Origin: Sialis fuliginosa
Lineage: Eukaryota > Arthropoda > Insecta > Megaloptera > Sialidae
Direction: 5' to 3'
DNA length: 64,000 bases
NCBI GenBank assembly: GCA_961205875.1
Contig: OY540814.1
Location: forward strand, 6,492,993 to 6,556,992
In this document: positions 35,507 to 47,905 of the stretch, piece after piece
Numbering within the stretch: position 1 is the stretch's first letter
Layout: the number at the start of each line of letters is the position of its first letter
Notes under the pieces: model-generated
The model's database searches: none
What the model was told of the DNA's origin: nothing
What the model saw: only the letters and a program-made list of their open reading frames with translations
Translations under genes and position numbers: made by a program

Positions 35507-37116
35507 ATGAAACTGTTCGTTTATTTGTCAGCATGTATTTTATTATTATCATATACGATATTTGCACATGGTTACTTAGGCATTCTAGATAACCCCTGTG
35601 CTAAAAGAAACTCGCTTGGATATTGTTTAAAATATTGTAAGTCAATTTGTTTGAATTTTATTTGCTCTAAATATAAATATACGTTAATTTATATATAAAA
35701 TATTTATTTATTCATTAATTAATCAAATTATATCTATACCGTATGAAGTATTAATACATTTATATTAAAAATGCATTATATTACATACATTTTTTTTTTA
35801 AATTATTTAATTATACATTTTTTATGTAATTTGATGTATTATTTAATTTTTGCCTAATTATTAATTAGTAAATTTCATTATTAAACCATTTTAAATAATG
35901 TTGAATATTTGTTTTTAAAACTCAACAGTTTGCAATTTTTTTAGAAAGTAAACATTGTTTCTAGAAAAATGATTGTTTAATAATACCATTATTGTTGCTT
36001 AAAAACGATTTTATGAATTATAATATTAATATGATAGATAAATAATTCAATAATATTATTATTTGTTTACATTATATTTGTATACTCGTATATATATTTT
36101 TGGGCGGATATACGATTATTATCAGCCTTGTTTTTAAGTAAACAGCTGTTATTATTACTTGTATTTATGTGTGTACTAATATACATTATACATACGTAGG
36201 TATATGCACCTCTACTTAAAAATTACTATATACCGGGTGTTTTTTTAGACTTTCCAGCGGATTATTTCCAGAATAACGAATTTTCAGAAAAAATGTTTCA
36301 GACAAAAGTTTCATGGTTTCGAGGGGATAAATATTGACGTTATGGGGTGACCTTAGAAAGGTCACTTTGATAGGTTTTCAGGTTCAACTTTTGTTTTTCA
36401 AATCCAAACCTATATTTTTTGTTGTAAGTAAGAGGTAAACTAAACAACTTTTGTTTGAAACATTTTTCTGAAAATGTTAATTATTTAGCAAATCAAAGAG
36501 AAAAATCTGGATTTTCCATAATTTCTAGCTCGAAAACTATAAACTTTTAAGAAAAATCACAAAATTAAAAAAGTACTTAGAACTAAGCAAGGATTCTCAG
36601 AGAATTGTTTTTCAAATTTATTGTTAATTTTTTTATGAAACTTTTTTATAAAGAAAAAATTCAGAAAAAAAATGAATTACAAATAAAAAAAAAATTGTGA
36701 GAATCTTTGCTTAAATCGAAGCACTGTTTACCTCTTGTGATTAAAAAAAAAGTTGTTTAATTTATCTCTTAAATAACGAATCTGCATACAAAAATATAGG
36801 TTCTGATTTGACAAAGAAAAGTTGAACCTGAAAACCCATCAAAGTGACCTTTCTAAAGTTACCCCATAACGTCAATATTTATCCCCCTCGAAACCATGAA
36901 ACTTTTGTCTGAAACATTTTTTCTGAAAATTCGGTATTCTGGAAATAATCTGCTGGAAAGTCTAAAAAAATACTCGGTATAAGTATTTTAGATATTTTCT
37001 TTATAAATAATTTTTATTTTGTTACAGATAATGATAGTTACAAAAATAAAAGATGTGTACTCTATAGTCGATCTGGAAAATGTGTAAAAATAATTGATAA
37101 AAATTCGAATATTTAA
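35507..37116 (+). CDS. Secreted four-cysteine peptide (novel, two exons)
   Basis: Exons 35507-35636 and 37028-37116 with a GTAAGT donor, a TTACAG acceptor and a 1391-bp phase-1 intron encode 72 residues. Residues 1 to about 20 (MKLFVYLSACILLLSYTIFA) are a clear signal peptide. The mature part of about 50 residues has four Cys at 31, 40, 53 and 62, spaced x8, x12, x8. Both Cys pairs follow C-x6-G-x-C, one pair per exon. It is basic at the end. I start at the ATG in the CAAAATG context (35507); an in-frame ATG at 35480 lies upstream of the predicted transcription start. AATAAA is at 37216. I do not recognise the family. Size and design would fit a small effector, antimicrobial, venom-like or signalling peptide, but nothing decides this. 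Single exons alone would not look like a gene, so expression data would be the main test. Confidence 0.65.
36233..36977. mobile_element. Foldback element in the intron of the peptide gene
   Basis: The arms begin ccgggtgtttttttagactt and end with its near complement. Both include a ccataacgtcaatatttatc block (outer about 170 bp of each arm), and looser inverted similarity continues toward the centre. TA lies at both borders. It encodes nothing. It occupies over half of the intron and shows the intron tolerated an insertion. Confidence 0.75.
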
Positions 37117-37215
37117 TTATTATTATTATTATGAAGAAAGAAGAATATATTTGTACAAATACCTGCACAAGTATTATAATTATATTTGATATTTTGTCAA
37201 ATATGTTTTATAGGA

Positions 37216-37221
37216 AATAAA
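37216..37221 (+). terminator. Polyadenylation signal of the peptide gene
   Basis: AATAAA 99 bp after the stop codon, followed by a T-rich region. Confidence 0.55.
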
Positions 37222-37699
37222 TTATTGGTATTATATTATTTTTAAATGTTAGATTTGTTATTGTTTTATATTAGTAATTTTATTTAACAATTAGTTTAAA
37301 TTAACATGTAAACTATTTATTTTATTAAACCTATGTTATTTTTATAGTATTTTTTTAATTACAAATTGCGGTACGGAGAGTAATAATATTACTATACAAA
37401 AATTGATTATATTTAGTTTTTTAGGACAAAATATTACAAGTACTAGAAGTTTTCCACTGCTTTGTCCGTGTGCATTTCAATTTCAAATGCCCACGCAATT
37501 GGCTGCTCGGAAAAAATAATTTCCTACAAAAGTTACGTATTTTTCCGTACATTACGAATCTGTAATCAAAAATACAGGTTACTATTTAAAAAAAAATGTT
37601 ACCCTATAAATTATAAAAACTCATAGCAATAATAAATTTCTCCCTCGAAATGCTATAACTTTTATCTGAATCATTTTTTACCATTTTGTTTAGTTTCCG

Positions 37700-38376
37700 A
37701 CATATTGGCAAATGCAACTATTGTAATTTTTATTATTAGATTTCAGAAAACTGGTTTGATTGAACCCAATTTGAAATCAACTATTTGCAACTATTTTACC
37801 TTCCCAACTATTTTTAAACTATTTGCCCTTTTTTTATTCAACGTTTAAAATTTTGTATTGAAAAAAAGTCATAAAGACAAAGTTTGAAATAATTCTAATT
37901 ATTAATATTGTTTTTTTTCAAAAAAATAAAAAATATTATACATGTTTATAGATAATAAACATAATAAAATATTTCTTGCGATTTTCTAAAAAATTTTAAA
38001 AGTTTTATTCCTACAATTCTTTGTAGATTTTTTTAGTTTTATATATTTTTATAAATACATTTTGTCTATTATACAGATATTTTTTAATAGATATTTATGT
38101 TGTGTTTTTACATATTTATTCGTTTAATTTTTTTTTTAGCTTCTAAAATTTAGAATCGACCATAACATGTTTTCATCGAAAATTTTGGATTTTACACTTT
38201 TTACTAATACGTTGGTTTCACTAATTTATTGATTAAATCGAAAAAAAAATTATTATTGTAAAAAAAATTGTAACTATTTTGATTAAAAAAAACTATTTGC
38301 CAACTATTTTACAGAAAAAAAATCAACTATATATAGTAACTATTTCATTTAATATAACAACTATTTTTCCAATCTC
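37700..38376. mobile_element. TA-flanked MITE family M2, long copy
   Basis: The right end aactatttttccaatctc followed by TA matches the 60325-60598 copy, as do the interior blocks agaaaactggtttgattgaa and acaatttg-type sequence. The left end is degraded (about 37700). It is longer than the other copy, with extra AT-rich interior. Confidence 0.55.
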
Positions 38377-39213
38377 TATAATATATATGTATATCATCTA
38401 TAGAAAATATACTAAACTATTTAAAATAAACTAAACAAAAACCTCTCCGCATTTGATTAGTTACAAAAGAACATTTTGTTCTAAAATCTAACCTACCAAT
38501 GGAGCTTTCCACAACATCACTCCGGAATAACTTACACAGTAAACGAGGTACGCGTGTGTTTGAGATTCGACCGACAAAACGTCTATAAATCGTGTCTTTA
38601 ATTAACCCCCGCCCTTCCCTCCACCCTGTGTCACATCATGCGACCTGACAGTCTTATGACAATTTACTACTCGCTTGCTACCCTGACTGACGGACAGCTA
38701 TGCATTCAAATAGCTTACTTTGCCGCTGCGTCGATACAAACAACCGATGCTCTGACGTAGAAATGTCCCCCTCTCTTCGCCCCTATCGTCATTTCATCCC
38801 CTAGGTCGTATTCAACCCTGTACACGTCTCGGTGACAAAAGGGATGCAAGCAAGTTCTTTAGTATGTATGTAGGGAATGTTAATTTGTAGTTAATTCTAT
38901 TTTGACTTTCTTATGTGGCTTGCTTAATGAATGTTTATTAATTATTATGGAATATTAAGTTTTAAATAAATAGGTAGTATGTATATAAATTTACGTATCG
39001 AATATAATTTCATTTTTTATTGTTATGTACGTTTCTAAAATTAATTCTGAGTAGTATATTTTAGATGTTTTATCACAGTGTATTAAAATGTTACGACATG
39101 GATCATTTTATAATATATTTTAATATTATACCTATTTATAATATCAGTGTCTTCGTAAATAAATCTCAAAGGGGAATAGAAAATATTTATTATTTAAAAA
39201 TACTTCTTAATAA
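38377..39213. other. Noncoding stretch with a GC-raised island (38480-38860)
   Basis: The island holds C-rich blocks (cccccgcccttccctccacc, cccctctcttcgcccc). No frame on either strand looks coding. It may be a regulatory element or an unrecognised transcript exon. Confidence 0.35.
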
Positions 39214-39370
39214 TGGATCTTGGCTTCTGGGTGTAAGCAAACGTTTCGTCACACATTACAGTGGACATCAATGTGTGACGAAACGTTGGCCGATAACACG
39301 ACCAAATCGACGCGGCTTACACCCAGAAGCCAAGATCCATATCAAGATCACCGCGGAAGCCTCAAGACAA
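39214..39370 (+). repeat. Penelope/hammerhead-like short repeat, copy 2 (head-to-head pair)
   Basis: A partial inverted unit (39214-39270) meets a fuller direct unit (39271-39368), so the segment folds on itself: tggatcttggcttctgggtg pairs with the complement near 39320-39340, and the acgtttcgtcacacatt blocks pair in the middle. Same family as 8266-8379 and 63755-63940. Confidence 0.5.
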
Positions 39371-39387
39371 CAATATTTTTTAAATTT

Positions 39388-39520
39388 AATCCATACTAAT
39401 ATTATAAATGTGAAAATGTGTCTTTGTCTGTCTGTCTGTTTGTTACCATTTCATAGCTAAACCGCTGAACCGATCTTAGACTACTTTGTACCCTGAAAAT
39501 TATTAGATAAAAAAATGGGT
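39388..39520 (+). repeat. Insect (actaatattataaatg...tctgtctgtctg) repeat fragment
   Basis: Contains catactaatattataaatg, a ctgtctgtctgt run and aaaccgctgaaccgatctt, a string typical of a widespread insect repeat. A second fragment is at 47688-47870. Confidence 0.5.
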
Positions 39521-40509
39521 GTAACATTTGTACGTGCCACTTGTTTTCTGAACTATCATAACAGGAATATGTATTACCTAATATGTCAATATAAAAAATA
39601 AATAAATTTTACTAATAAAATTTTTAAACTCAAGCATTAGATTATTGAAAAATTGACATTCGTTGTTTTAAAACCTCATTTTGGAAATGTTGGTATAAAA
39701 AATATTTTTAACTAGTTATATTTTAATTATGTTAGTTTGAAACCTGGATAAAACGTAATCAGTAGATAGATTTATAATTTTTTTTGTAACTTGTATAGTC
39801 AAAAACTTTCCGGCATGTATATTTATAAAAATAAAGTTTTACAAAAAATTTCAAAATAAAAATTTACATAAAACTATATTATTTTTAAACAGAAGAAGTT
39901 GGGAAATTTGTGGATATCTAAACCACAGCACAGGTCTCTCGAGTTGGCATAATTTAATTAACTGATAAGAATAAATTTACTTGATTTTGTTTTGCAAAAA
40001 CTTGTATTATATGTATATACATATGTTTATATGAAATACATATATTTAAAACTCTATTTGAAAATATGTCTGGAAATTGGCCAGTCGCTATTTATAAATT
40101 CTGGACACACAAAGATGTAACTATTATGTATGGAGGGAGATTTATAAAAACAATTTTCAACATTGTTGGGTGTATTTATATAATAAAGTCTTATTGGAAA
40201 CAGGGCTTTGCTATAATTTTTGTAGATTTTTTCTGATTAAGAAAATCATTAACAATAAGTTTAGTTTTGAGTAACTGGTGTCACTATACATTTTTTTATA
40301 ATAATTTTTGATATATTGAAAGACAAAAATATTTAAATTTAATTACTATTGGATGTTAGTCATGAACCTGTAAACTATATTTTATAGTTCTACATAACAT
40401 ACTCAGAGTTTTGCATGCACTTAAGTACTTAACTAAACACATGTACTTGTATTTAAATATAAATAAAAAATAAAATTAAAATAAAACCGATTTAAAAAAA
40501 ACCCAAAAC
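39521..40509. other. AT-rich noncoding stretch
   Basis: Nothing gene-like or element-like is readable here. Confidence 0.5.
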
Positions 40510-41070
40510 CTTCCAACTAAGTTTCATTAATATCGGTTCAGTGGTTCATGAGCTATGCGTGTAACAGGGATTCAGGTGACAGACACACAGACAGACGTGT
40601 GTAACGGGGAGGGGTGACATCTCAAAATATTTATTTTTTCAAGATATCTCAAGAACGACACATGTTACGTGAAAATTTTATAGACTCTTTTTTGTAGAGC
40701 ATTTAATTTCCTATAATATAGGTCTACAACGTTTGTTGTAAAATATATACATAGATTTATCTCAATTTGCTTTAAAAAAATTTTTTTTTTGTAGATTGAT
40801 ATTTAGTTTGACATATTAAATGTCATTTTGACATTTGTATTTTAGATTTAGATTGAAATTGTCAAAAAATTAAAAATATCTGAATAAACAATTAGGTGCG
40901 TGTTAAGAAAAATGTCGAACTAATATTTTTAAGTAAAATTGTATAAAAATTAAATGGTAAATCAGCGCCAGACATTTTATCTGAGCACTTTATCGGTTTT
41001 TATTTAAATTGTTCAATAATTAACTACCTTTGGTGAATTTAGCAATGTGCATTTACTTGACATATATGTA
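40510..41070 (+). repeat. Interspersed repeat family R1, copy 2 (leader missing)
   Basis: Begins at the aactaagtttcattaatatc block, has gaggggtgacat, tttttcaagatatctcaaga and a shortened ttttgacattt tail. The 5' microsatellite is nearly gone. Confidence 0.65.
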
Positions 41071-41437
41071 TTTTTTACTTGTGCACAGTTCTGAATTTAC
41101 TATAAATATTTTAAGTTTATTTTTTTAATAAAGATTTATTAACATTGATAACACTGATAAGAAAATGAGTCAACTTTCATATTTCTGTATACAAAATACA
41201 TATATCAAATTTTTTAGTAATTCAACAAAATAGTTGGTTAATAAAGGGCTCATACGTTCGTTATTGTTAATCTCTGTCTAAAAGAGACCTTTCAAGTCTC
41301 AAAAGACAAACTTACTAAACTATATTAATCTATTTATTTATCAATAAATTACATATTTTTTTGTAATGAATCAATATTTTTGTTCAATCATTTTATGTAT
41401 AGTCAGTAGCCGAAACGACGTAAGTTCTTAAGACTTA

Positions 41438-42029
41438 GGGTCAACTGGGGTAAAAGTAAAACAAAATACAAATCTTTCATGTTTTTTGACAGTTAACGAT
41501 ACAAATTCATACTTTAATTTTTTCTACTAGATGCGGTTATAAATAACCATTTAAAATACTTACGTCATTTGAACTATACGATACAACACGGACTTTAAAA
41601 ATGAAAAGAGTGTGTTTCATTTTTAACCTCTAATTTGGGAAAAAGTGAAACAGGTAAGGGAAAAGGTGAAACAGGCCTCTAATGGAAAATATTTCTCGAA
41701 AAATTAAAAGAAAAGCTACAAAGGCAACTTTGATTTATCTTCTTTGTGGCATATCAATGTGAAATTAAATTGTAACTTTAGTTAATATCTGAGCTATACA
41801 GAAAGTTATGTACAAAGAATTAAAATTTAATTCACACGTTTTGACATCGACTAACAGGGAAATCTGTAGGGGTGACACATCACTCATTAGGCGATTCATA
41901 TTTTCAGGTCGCCTTTAATGATGATGTCAGTTTTTATAATTCTCCTAAAAACAAATTAGTTTTTTAGTTGCAAGCTTGTTTCACTTTTACCCAATTTTTT
42001 TGGTGTTTCATATTTACCCCGCTCGACCC
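41438..42029. mobile_element. TA-flanked MITE family M1, copy 1 (592 bp)
   Basis: Ends gggtcaactggggtaaaagt and, reversed, gggtcgagcggggtaaatat, with TA outside each. The interior has repeated gtgaaacag/agtgaaacaag motifs near both ends. Copy 2 at 52507-53053 lies in the opposite orientation. No transposase. Tc1/mariner-type insertion is inferred from the TA. Confidence 0.8.
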
Positions 42030-42229
42030 TAATTTATTTTATTAAAAAAAGCTAATATGCACGACACAACTTTATGCAATGAATAAAAACGTATCCAATT
42101 TCTTCGACTGATCATTTTTACAGAGTTACCGATGTTGTTTTCCGAAATACTCACATACCTATAAACACGTAACAGCAACCATAATATACCTATACCACAA
42201 AATCTCCTCTGATGATTGAAAACAAGAAA

Positions 42230-42540
42230 TTACCCCACCCTGTCCCACATGGCCTATCCCATTACAAAAGGTATACGCTACATAGTCCGACCACAAAAAA
42301 TACGAAGTAATCGAAGCAAGCGGCGACTGAGACGTGACGTCACCAAATCCGAAACGGTGGCGTAATCCGCGTCGGCGGTGGATTGAAGTGTATATGAGAG
42401 CGAATAGGGGCACGTCTCATACGGATGGACCATATGTCCAGTCTGAAATGAGACTTTATTATCGAGCCGCAATATCCAACCGACGCTTTCATTGTTTTAT
42501 CATCATTCTGTACCGTCTAGTTTGAAACCGTATCGCTAAT
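42230..42540. promoter_or_regulatory. GC-raised island with a perfect CRE
   Basis: About 300 bp of balanced composition with TGACGTCA at 42335-42342 and cgcgtcggcggtgg nearby. Short open frames in three phases (42159-42413, 42278-42472, 42334-42525) overlap each other and match no family. I favour a regulatory element over a coding exon. Confidence 0.3.
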
Positions 42541-42949
42541 GCAGAGCAGAATTGTTTGTACCTTATACCATGATTGCATGCATGTACTGCAATATGAACA
42601 TGTTGTATTTTGTAATTTGTAAGAGTCGTAAAGGTTTTTTCTTGTTATTATATGTTTTTATTTTTATCGTAGTGTATATTATTATTTAATATGAATTTTG
42701 AATGTGTATGTATACGATAAAATGAAAAAGACATTGATATATGAAATAAGCTGTCAACTATCATAATTGAGAAAAGTAATATTTTGTAAAAAAAATGGGT
42801 GTGACTGTTTTGGGATTCACAGTCGAGGGATTGACGTGAATACGTAGAAGTGGGATTAAATAAAACTCAAATAAAGAAACATATAGCTAGTTTTGTATAA
42901 TATAGTTATTTCTTATGATTTGTACGAACATAAACATAATTAATTAATT

Positions 42950-43200
42950 AATATTTACAAGCAAAATCGTGGAAATACGAAATTTACTTTTAAAAAACTT
43001 TAATCAAAAAATTAAAAATGTTAGATCGTTTTTTTTGTTTCAATTTAATTAATTAATAAATACAACTTTTTTTTTTTAATTTTCATTTATATCTCGTAGA
43101 TCTAGTCGAGATCTATAATTTGAGATATACTGATTTTAAATTTAAATGCCAGTATCTGGTTTGAAACATTAGACGTTATTTACATCAAAAATATTTTTTT
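42950..43200 (+). repeat. Interspersed repeat family R2, copy 2
   Basis: Shares tttatatctcgtagatctag, tataatttgagatatactga and cattagacgttatttacat with the copies at 18655 and 61620. Shorter in the middle than copy 3. Confidence 0.6.
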
Positions 43201-46200
43201 TAAAATTTTTTGATACATAAAATTAAAAATCTAAAAAAAAAATTAAATTTAAAGGATTGACGTATTTTATGTTAAAAATTCACATATAATAGTAGTATTT
43301 GAAGACAATTTAGTGTCCACTGCAATATGTGACGAAACGTTAGGCTTAGAATCAGTAGTCAAATATCAATTTGACCTTAGGTTAGTAAATTATACAAAAT
43401 TAACTTGTCTAAAATATGTACTGCTGTTAAGATACTTTAATTATTTTTCCTGAACAAATGAACATATATAATAATGTTTAATGTATTTGTATTAAAATCT
43501 AATGAATCAAGATATTTCGATAAAATATACAACCTAAAGCTAAAATAAATTTCCAACCAAAGACAAAAATTTATGAACTATATCGAGCAATTTTTTACAT
43601 TAAATTTTTTGTAAAATTGTAATAATTTAAACGTTGTGTCACTTTTATTCCGAGCATTTGTTTATCGCCGCACAAAACTGCACCGACGTCAATATATTTC
43701 TTTGTTTAACGTAATTCCTTCAAAGCACAAATCGATCTTACGCCGAGTTAACTGAAAATGGCATCAGAACGTAAGTAGAGAAAAAACATCCATAAAAGTC
43801 AGTTGGGCGGAATGAACGACAATAAACTATACAAATAAATCACGGACGGGAGCCATTCTGTACTGATTCGTCGGCGCGATTATCGCGTGAAATGCGTTTT
43901 CTTAGTCTCCCGGCTTTAGTGACTGAATATATATACACGGATAAACCCCAGCGCTACTCACTTAGTGTGCATTGCAGGGCTGTACTTGCAATGTATAACA
44001 TTCACAGTAATGACCACTGTAGACAGACATGAGCTTCATAATCAGCTATTCACATGTTTACTACCGCACTAACGTTACACTGTCTTTGGTTACTGGGTAT
44101 GAGTTGTGTCTTTCAGATCTTTGTTATACAGTAGATTTATTAAGGATCATCGTACAAGTAATGAATGTTTCTTAAACGGGAGACAATTTTGTAATTCTTC
44201 TATATTAATGATAATATAGATTGTAAAGATTGTAAATAGATTTTAAAATAGATTGTATAGATTGTAAATTTTACTATGCTGCATAGTAAAATTAAACGTT
44301 GTATTGTATAAAATATAAAATATTTGTTGAGACAAGTCTATCTATCTTTATTCAGCAATGGACAGTATGGACATCTCTCTCTCTCTCTCACACACACCCT
44401 CTCTCCTCACTGCTTCTATATATAGTTGCACTGGTGGTGGTACCTATAATTACTAAATAATTAGATATTTATGTCTGTATACTTTAATATAAATTTTAAA
44501 TGTATTGTTACTTACCGTTTGTTTGTTTTTTTTTAAGATCTTCTACTTATAGACAGAAACTGAAAACACAGTACTGACGATAGTTAACTTGCGTTTATTT
44601 CTTTACATTGCTAGTAGAGATGTGTAATTCATGAACGATTCTTTTCGGTGAACGAATAGACTCGAGTCAGTATTTTAAAAAAGAATCGTTCTTTTTTTTA
44701 TTATATTGTAAAATATAAAAGAAAAGATTCGTATAATATTGTACAATAATTACAATACATAAACAATTTTTATGTGAGCAAAAAATTATAAGTTAGGAGC
44801 AAAAAAAGGTCATCATTATTAATTATTTGATTTAGAATTTTTTTTAATAAGTAAACGACTCACTGAACGAATCAGTAAGAACAATTGTTTTACTGAATTG
44901 ATTCAAATTACTCGAGTCACTAAAAAGACTCATTTTTCCCATTTCTAATTGCTAGGCCACATGTTACTAAATTTACAATATGAATAGTAATTTTTGTGTG
45001 CAGGATAGAAATCTGTATTATTGATATAGTTTAATTAGTTATATCAATAAAAAATATGCTATTAATATAATTAATTTTACACAACCGTAGTATTTATTGT
45101 ATTATTTTTTAATAAAAATTTAAGTATCGAATAGAAAAAGGGTTTTAAAAAACGAATCAATATTTAATAGAAACGATAAAATATTTGAACGAAACAAAAA
45201 GTAATGTGATAAGAATAATTTAAAAATGTAAACTTAATTTTTTTGGTAAAGTAATTCAAGTAAAGTCATCACCATATTCATAGGTACTGATACTTTTTTC
45301 CAAGGCAGCTTCATTAATGTTGGATATCTTGAGCAGCAGATATTAAATATAACGTAAATGAAAACACACGCCCGATCAAAGTTTTCTTAACAAGACATTA
45401 ATGAATATCCAAAGAGCAATATATTAAAACTTTTTTGTGTTCTTTGTCGATAATTGAAGCCGTATCTACCTTGTGCCGCGCACCCTTTCGCACAGAAGAG
45501 AGCTAATTCTCAGTGAAGCAATTAAAACGAAGTATATTTTAAAGAAGCGCAGTTTCCATAAATTGTTATCACCCAAGAGAGCAGTATCGCTCGCTTCCCG
45601 CGCGCCTGTCTATTCAAATCCATAAAATAAAAGTAATTTATACAAAAGTTACTTATTCTTATTAACTGACTTTATCTTCGCAACACACCAGAGCCAGCGT
45701 ACATTACTTGACAGCTACGTCAATTTGCATCCGAAATTATTGCTCTAATTGTGAAAATTTCTCGCATGAATATTTATGTACGATACAGATTATACATACA
45801 TTAATTTCGTTTTCATATTTGCAGATATTTCACTTCTCTCACGTTATTAATGTTAGTTTTAATATTTTAAGTTTTTTAATTACTTTTGTATATACATATA
45901 ATACTGTATTTATATTTTACTTATACATATATATTATTAATTACTTTATATTATAATATAATATGTGTGTATAAAAAAGTTAGTTTTAAATATATAATTT
46001 TAAAGGTAAAATAAAGGAAACATAAAAAATATTTAAATATTAATACTGGTACAAAATAAATAATTTAAATCGCAACAATTAATTCAAAAGTTTAATAGAT
46101 AGAAATTTCATACATGTATATAGAAAACTACAAGAATTATAATTAATTATCGAGAGAGCACAGTACAATGAAAAGAACAGAAGCTCGCTTGTGTTAGCTA

Positions 46201-46339
46201 ATATAATTTTATCTATTAGCCGAATTCAAATTCTGCGCAAACAGAGAATTTAAGATAGTCACATAATTGAAATCTGTAATTTATAACCCATGGCTAACGA
46301 CTGTCTGTAGAGTAAGTATGTGAAACTTGTTCCTACACA
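43201..46339. other. Noncoding stretch with two GC-raised patches
   Basis: The patches are 43840-44060 (ggagccattctg, cggcgcgattatcgcg) and 45460-45620 (cttgtgccgcgcaccc, cttcccgcgcgcctg). A tgtccactgcaatatgtgac hammerhead-like repeat scrap is at 43316, and a (ct)n(ca)n microsatellite at 44371-44398. No coding frame is convincing; 45708-45956 is AT-biased. Confidence 0.4.
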
Positions 46340-46660
46340 TATACACTCTAACATGGCCGGCAAATCTTATCCGCTCTCGAAGACATTCATGTGAACTAAT
46401 AGTTGGAATAATATCCATTGGAATCGCTGTTTGGATATGAATTATGACCGCAAAGTCTTATACATTTCCACCAAATCGCTTTATTTGTATATTATAGTTG
46501 CCCGAAGCCCATAACGGCGAACAATTATTAGCACTAACTTGGTTTGGAACTTAAGTCGCGTGGGGGTGGAGGTACGCGAGGGGGGCACTCGCTGTGACGT
46601 CATAAATAATGAAAATGTTCGTCCCCACACCCGTAGTATATCTGTGTGTAGATATTCCAG
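46340..46660. promoter_or_regulatory. GC-raised island with a perfect CRE
   Basis: Contains aagtcgcgtgggggtgga, ggtacgcgaggggggc and TGACGTCA at 46595-46602. The minus frame 46481-46675 has no family resemblance. Same general look as the 42230-42540 island. Confidence 0.3.
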
Positions 46661-46920
46661 TACAGTTTCAAACACCGATGCAGTATAACTGCCTGAAACC
46701 GTGAATTTACCTCCAAGTCATGTGGTTCACTTAAATCCGAAGTTTATTGCATGCTTCGATGCTCTCACGATTTTCTGTCGCATATAATATGATTTTCTGT
46801 ACGTTGTTTATGCAAGATGTATGCGGTATTGATGTTCGATGCTGCGATACTCGATGTGATTTTTTAATATCTGGTTTATGTGGAATTCCGTAACTTGTAA
46901 TATTCAATTGCATTTCAGAT

Positions 46921-47640
46921 GAATATTGCTTCCTCGTAATATCGAAGCTTTGTGATCGTTTTAAAATGAAACAAAAAAATTGTTATCCGATTTCAAAATT
47001 TTAAATTCGTTCTGTGTCTGTCTGTCTGTCTGTCTGTGTGTGTGTGTGTGTGTCTGTCTGTCTGTGCGGTTCCCTGGATCCTTGTCACACGCATAACTCA
47101 TGAACCACTGAACTGATATTAATGAAACTTGGTTGGATGGTTGGGTCTGGCTTGAGGACGAACCCATTTTAAAATCATCAGAATCGTGTGTAAGAGGGAG
47201 AGGTGGCATCCCAAAATATTTATTTTTCATGATATCTCAAGAAATTTTATAGAATCTTTCTTGTAGAGCATTCTATAATATACGTAGGTCTACAGACAGC
47301 ATTTGTTGTAAAATATTCCCTTACAAAGGTTTATCTCAATTTGTTTTAAAAAATCATAATTTGTTTTTTTTTAATTGATATTTATTTTGACATATTAAAT
47401 GTTATTTTGACATTTGCATAAATTTAGATTTAAAAGAAATTGGCAAAAAATTAAAAATTACGAAAAAATAATCAGGTGCGTCTTAAGAAAAATTTTGCAC
47501 TAATATTTTTTAGTAAAATTGTATAAACATTAATTTGTTTACCAATTTAACTGAACATTATCGGTTTTTATTTAAATTGTTCAATAATTAACTACCTTGG
47601 ACGAATTTTGTATGAGGAAGCACTGTTTTTATTTGCGTTT
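46921..47640 (+). repeat. Interspersed repeat family R1, copy 3
   Basis: Near full length: it starts with the gcttcctcgtaatatcgaag leader, and its microsatellite is (tctg)n(tg)n. The minus frame 46961-47230 is the counterpart of the one in copy 1 and simply reflects the shared DNA. Confidence 0.7.
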
Positions 47641-47687
47641 GTTTGTATTTTTAAGTAAACGAACCAAACATAAAAGTATTATTCTAT

Positions 47688-47905
47688 TTATTAAATCTAC
47701 TAATATTATAAATACGAAAGTAACTATGTCTGTCTGTTTATTACATTTTCACGTCTAAATCACTGAACCGATCTTGATGAAATTTGGCAGGGAGATGCTC
47801 AAAGCCCGAGGAAGAATATATGCTACGTTGTATACTGAAAATTGATTAGATAAATAAAACGGCCAAATGCGTGTTTGGCACGCACATGATAGGGTTCCGT
47901 AGTAA
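47688..47905 (+). repeat. Insect (actaatattataaat...) repeat fragment, second copy
   Basis: Contains ctactaatattataaatacg, a ctgtctg run, aaatcactgaaccgatcttg and atgaaatttggcagggagat, and ends near a gggttccgtag scrap (47893) of the 350-755 family. Confidence 0.5.

Noticed and set aside
39065-39460. 131-codon plus-strand frame, the longest in the desert
   Set aside because: Its second half is the hammerhead-like inverted repeat and a ctgtctgtctg repeat; the first half is AT-rich filler.
41640-41680. Repeated gtgaaacagg motifs as a CRISPR-like or tandem array
   Set aside because: Only two or three irregular copies, inside MITE M1; a eukaryotic genome.
44371-44398. (ct)n(ca)n tract as a possible promoter GAGA element
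   Set aside because: A simple microsatellite with no gene start nearby.
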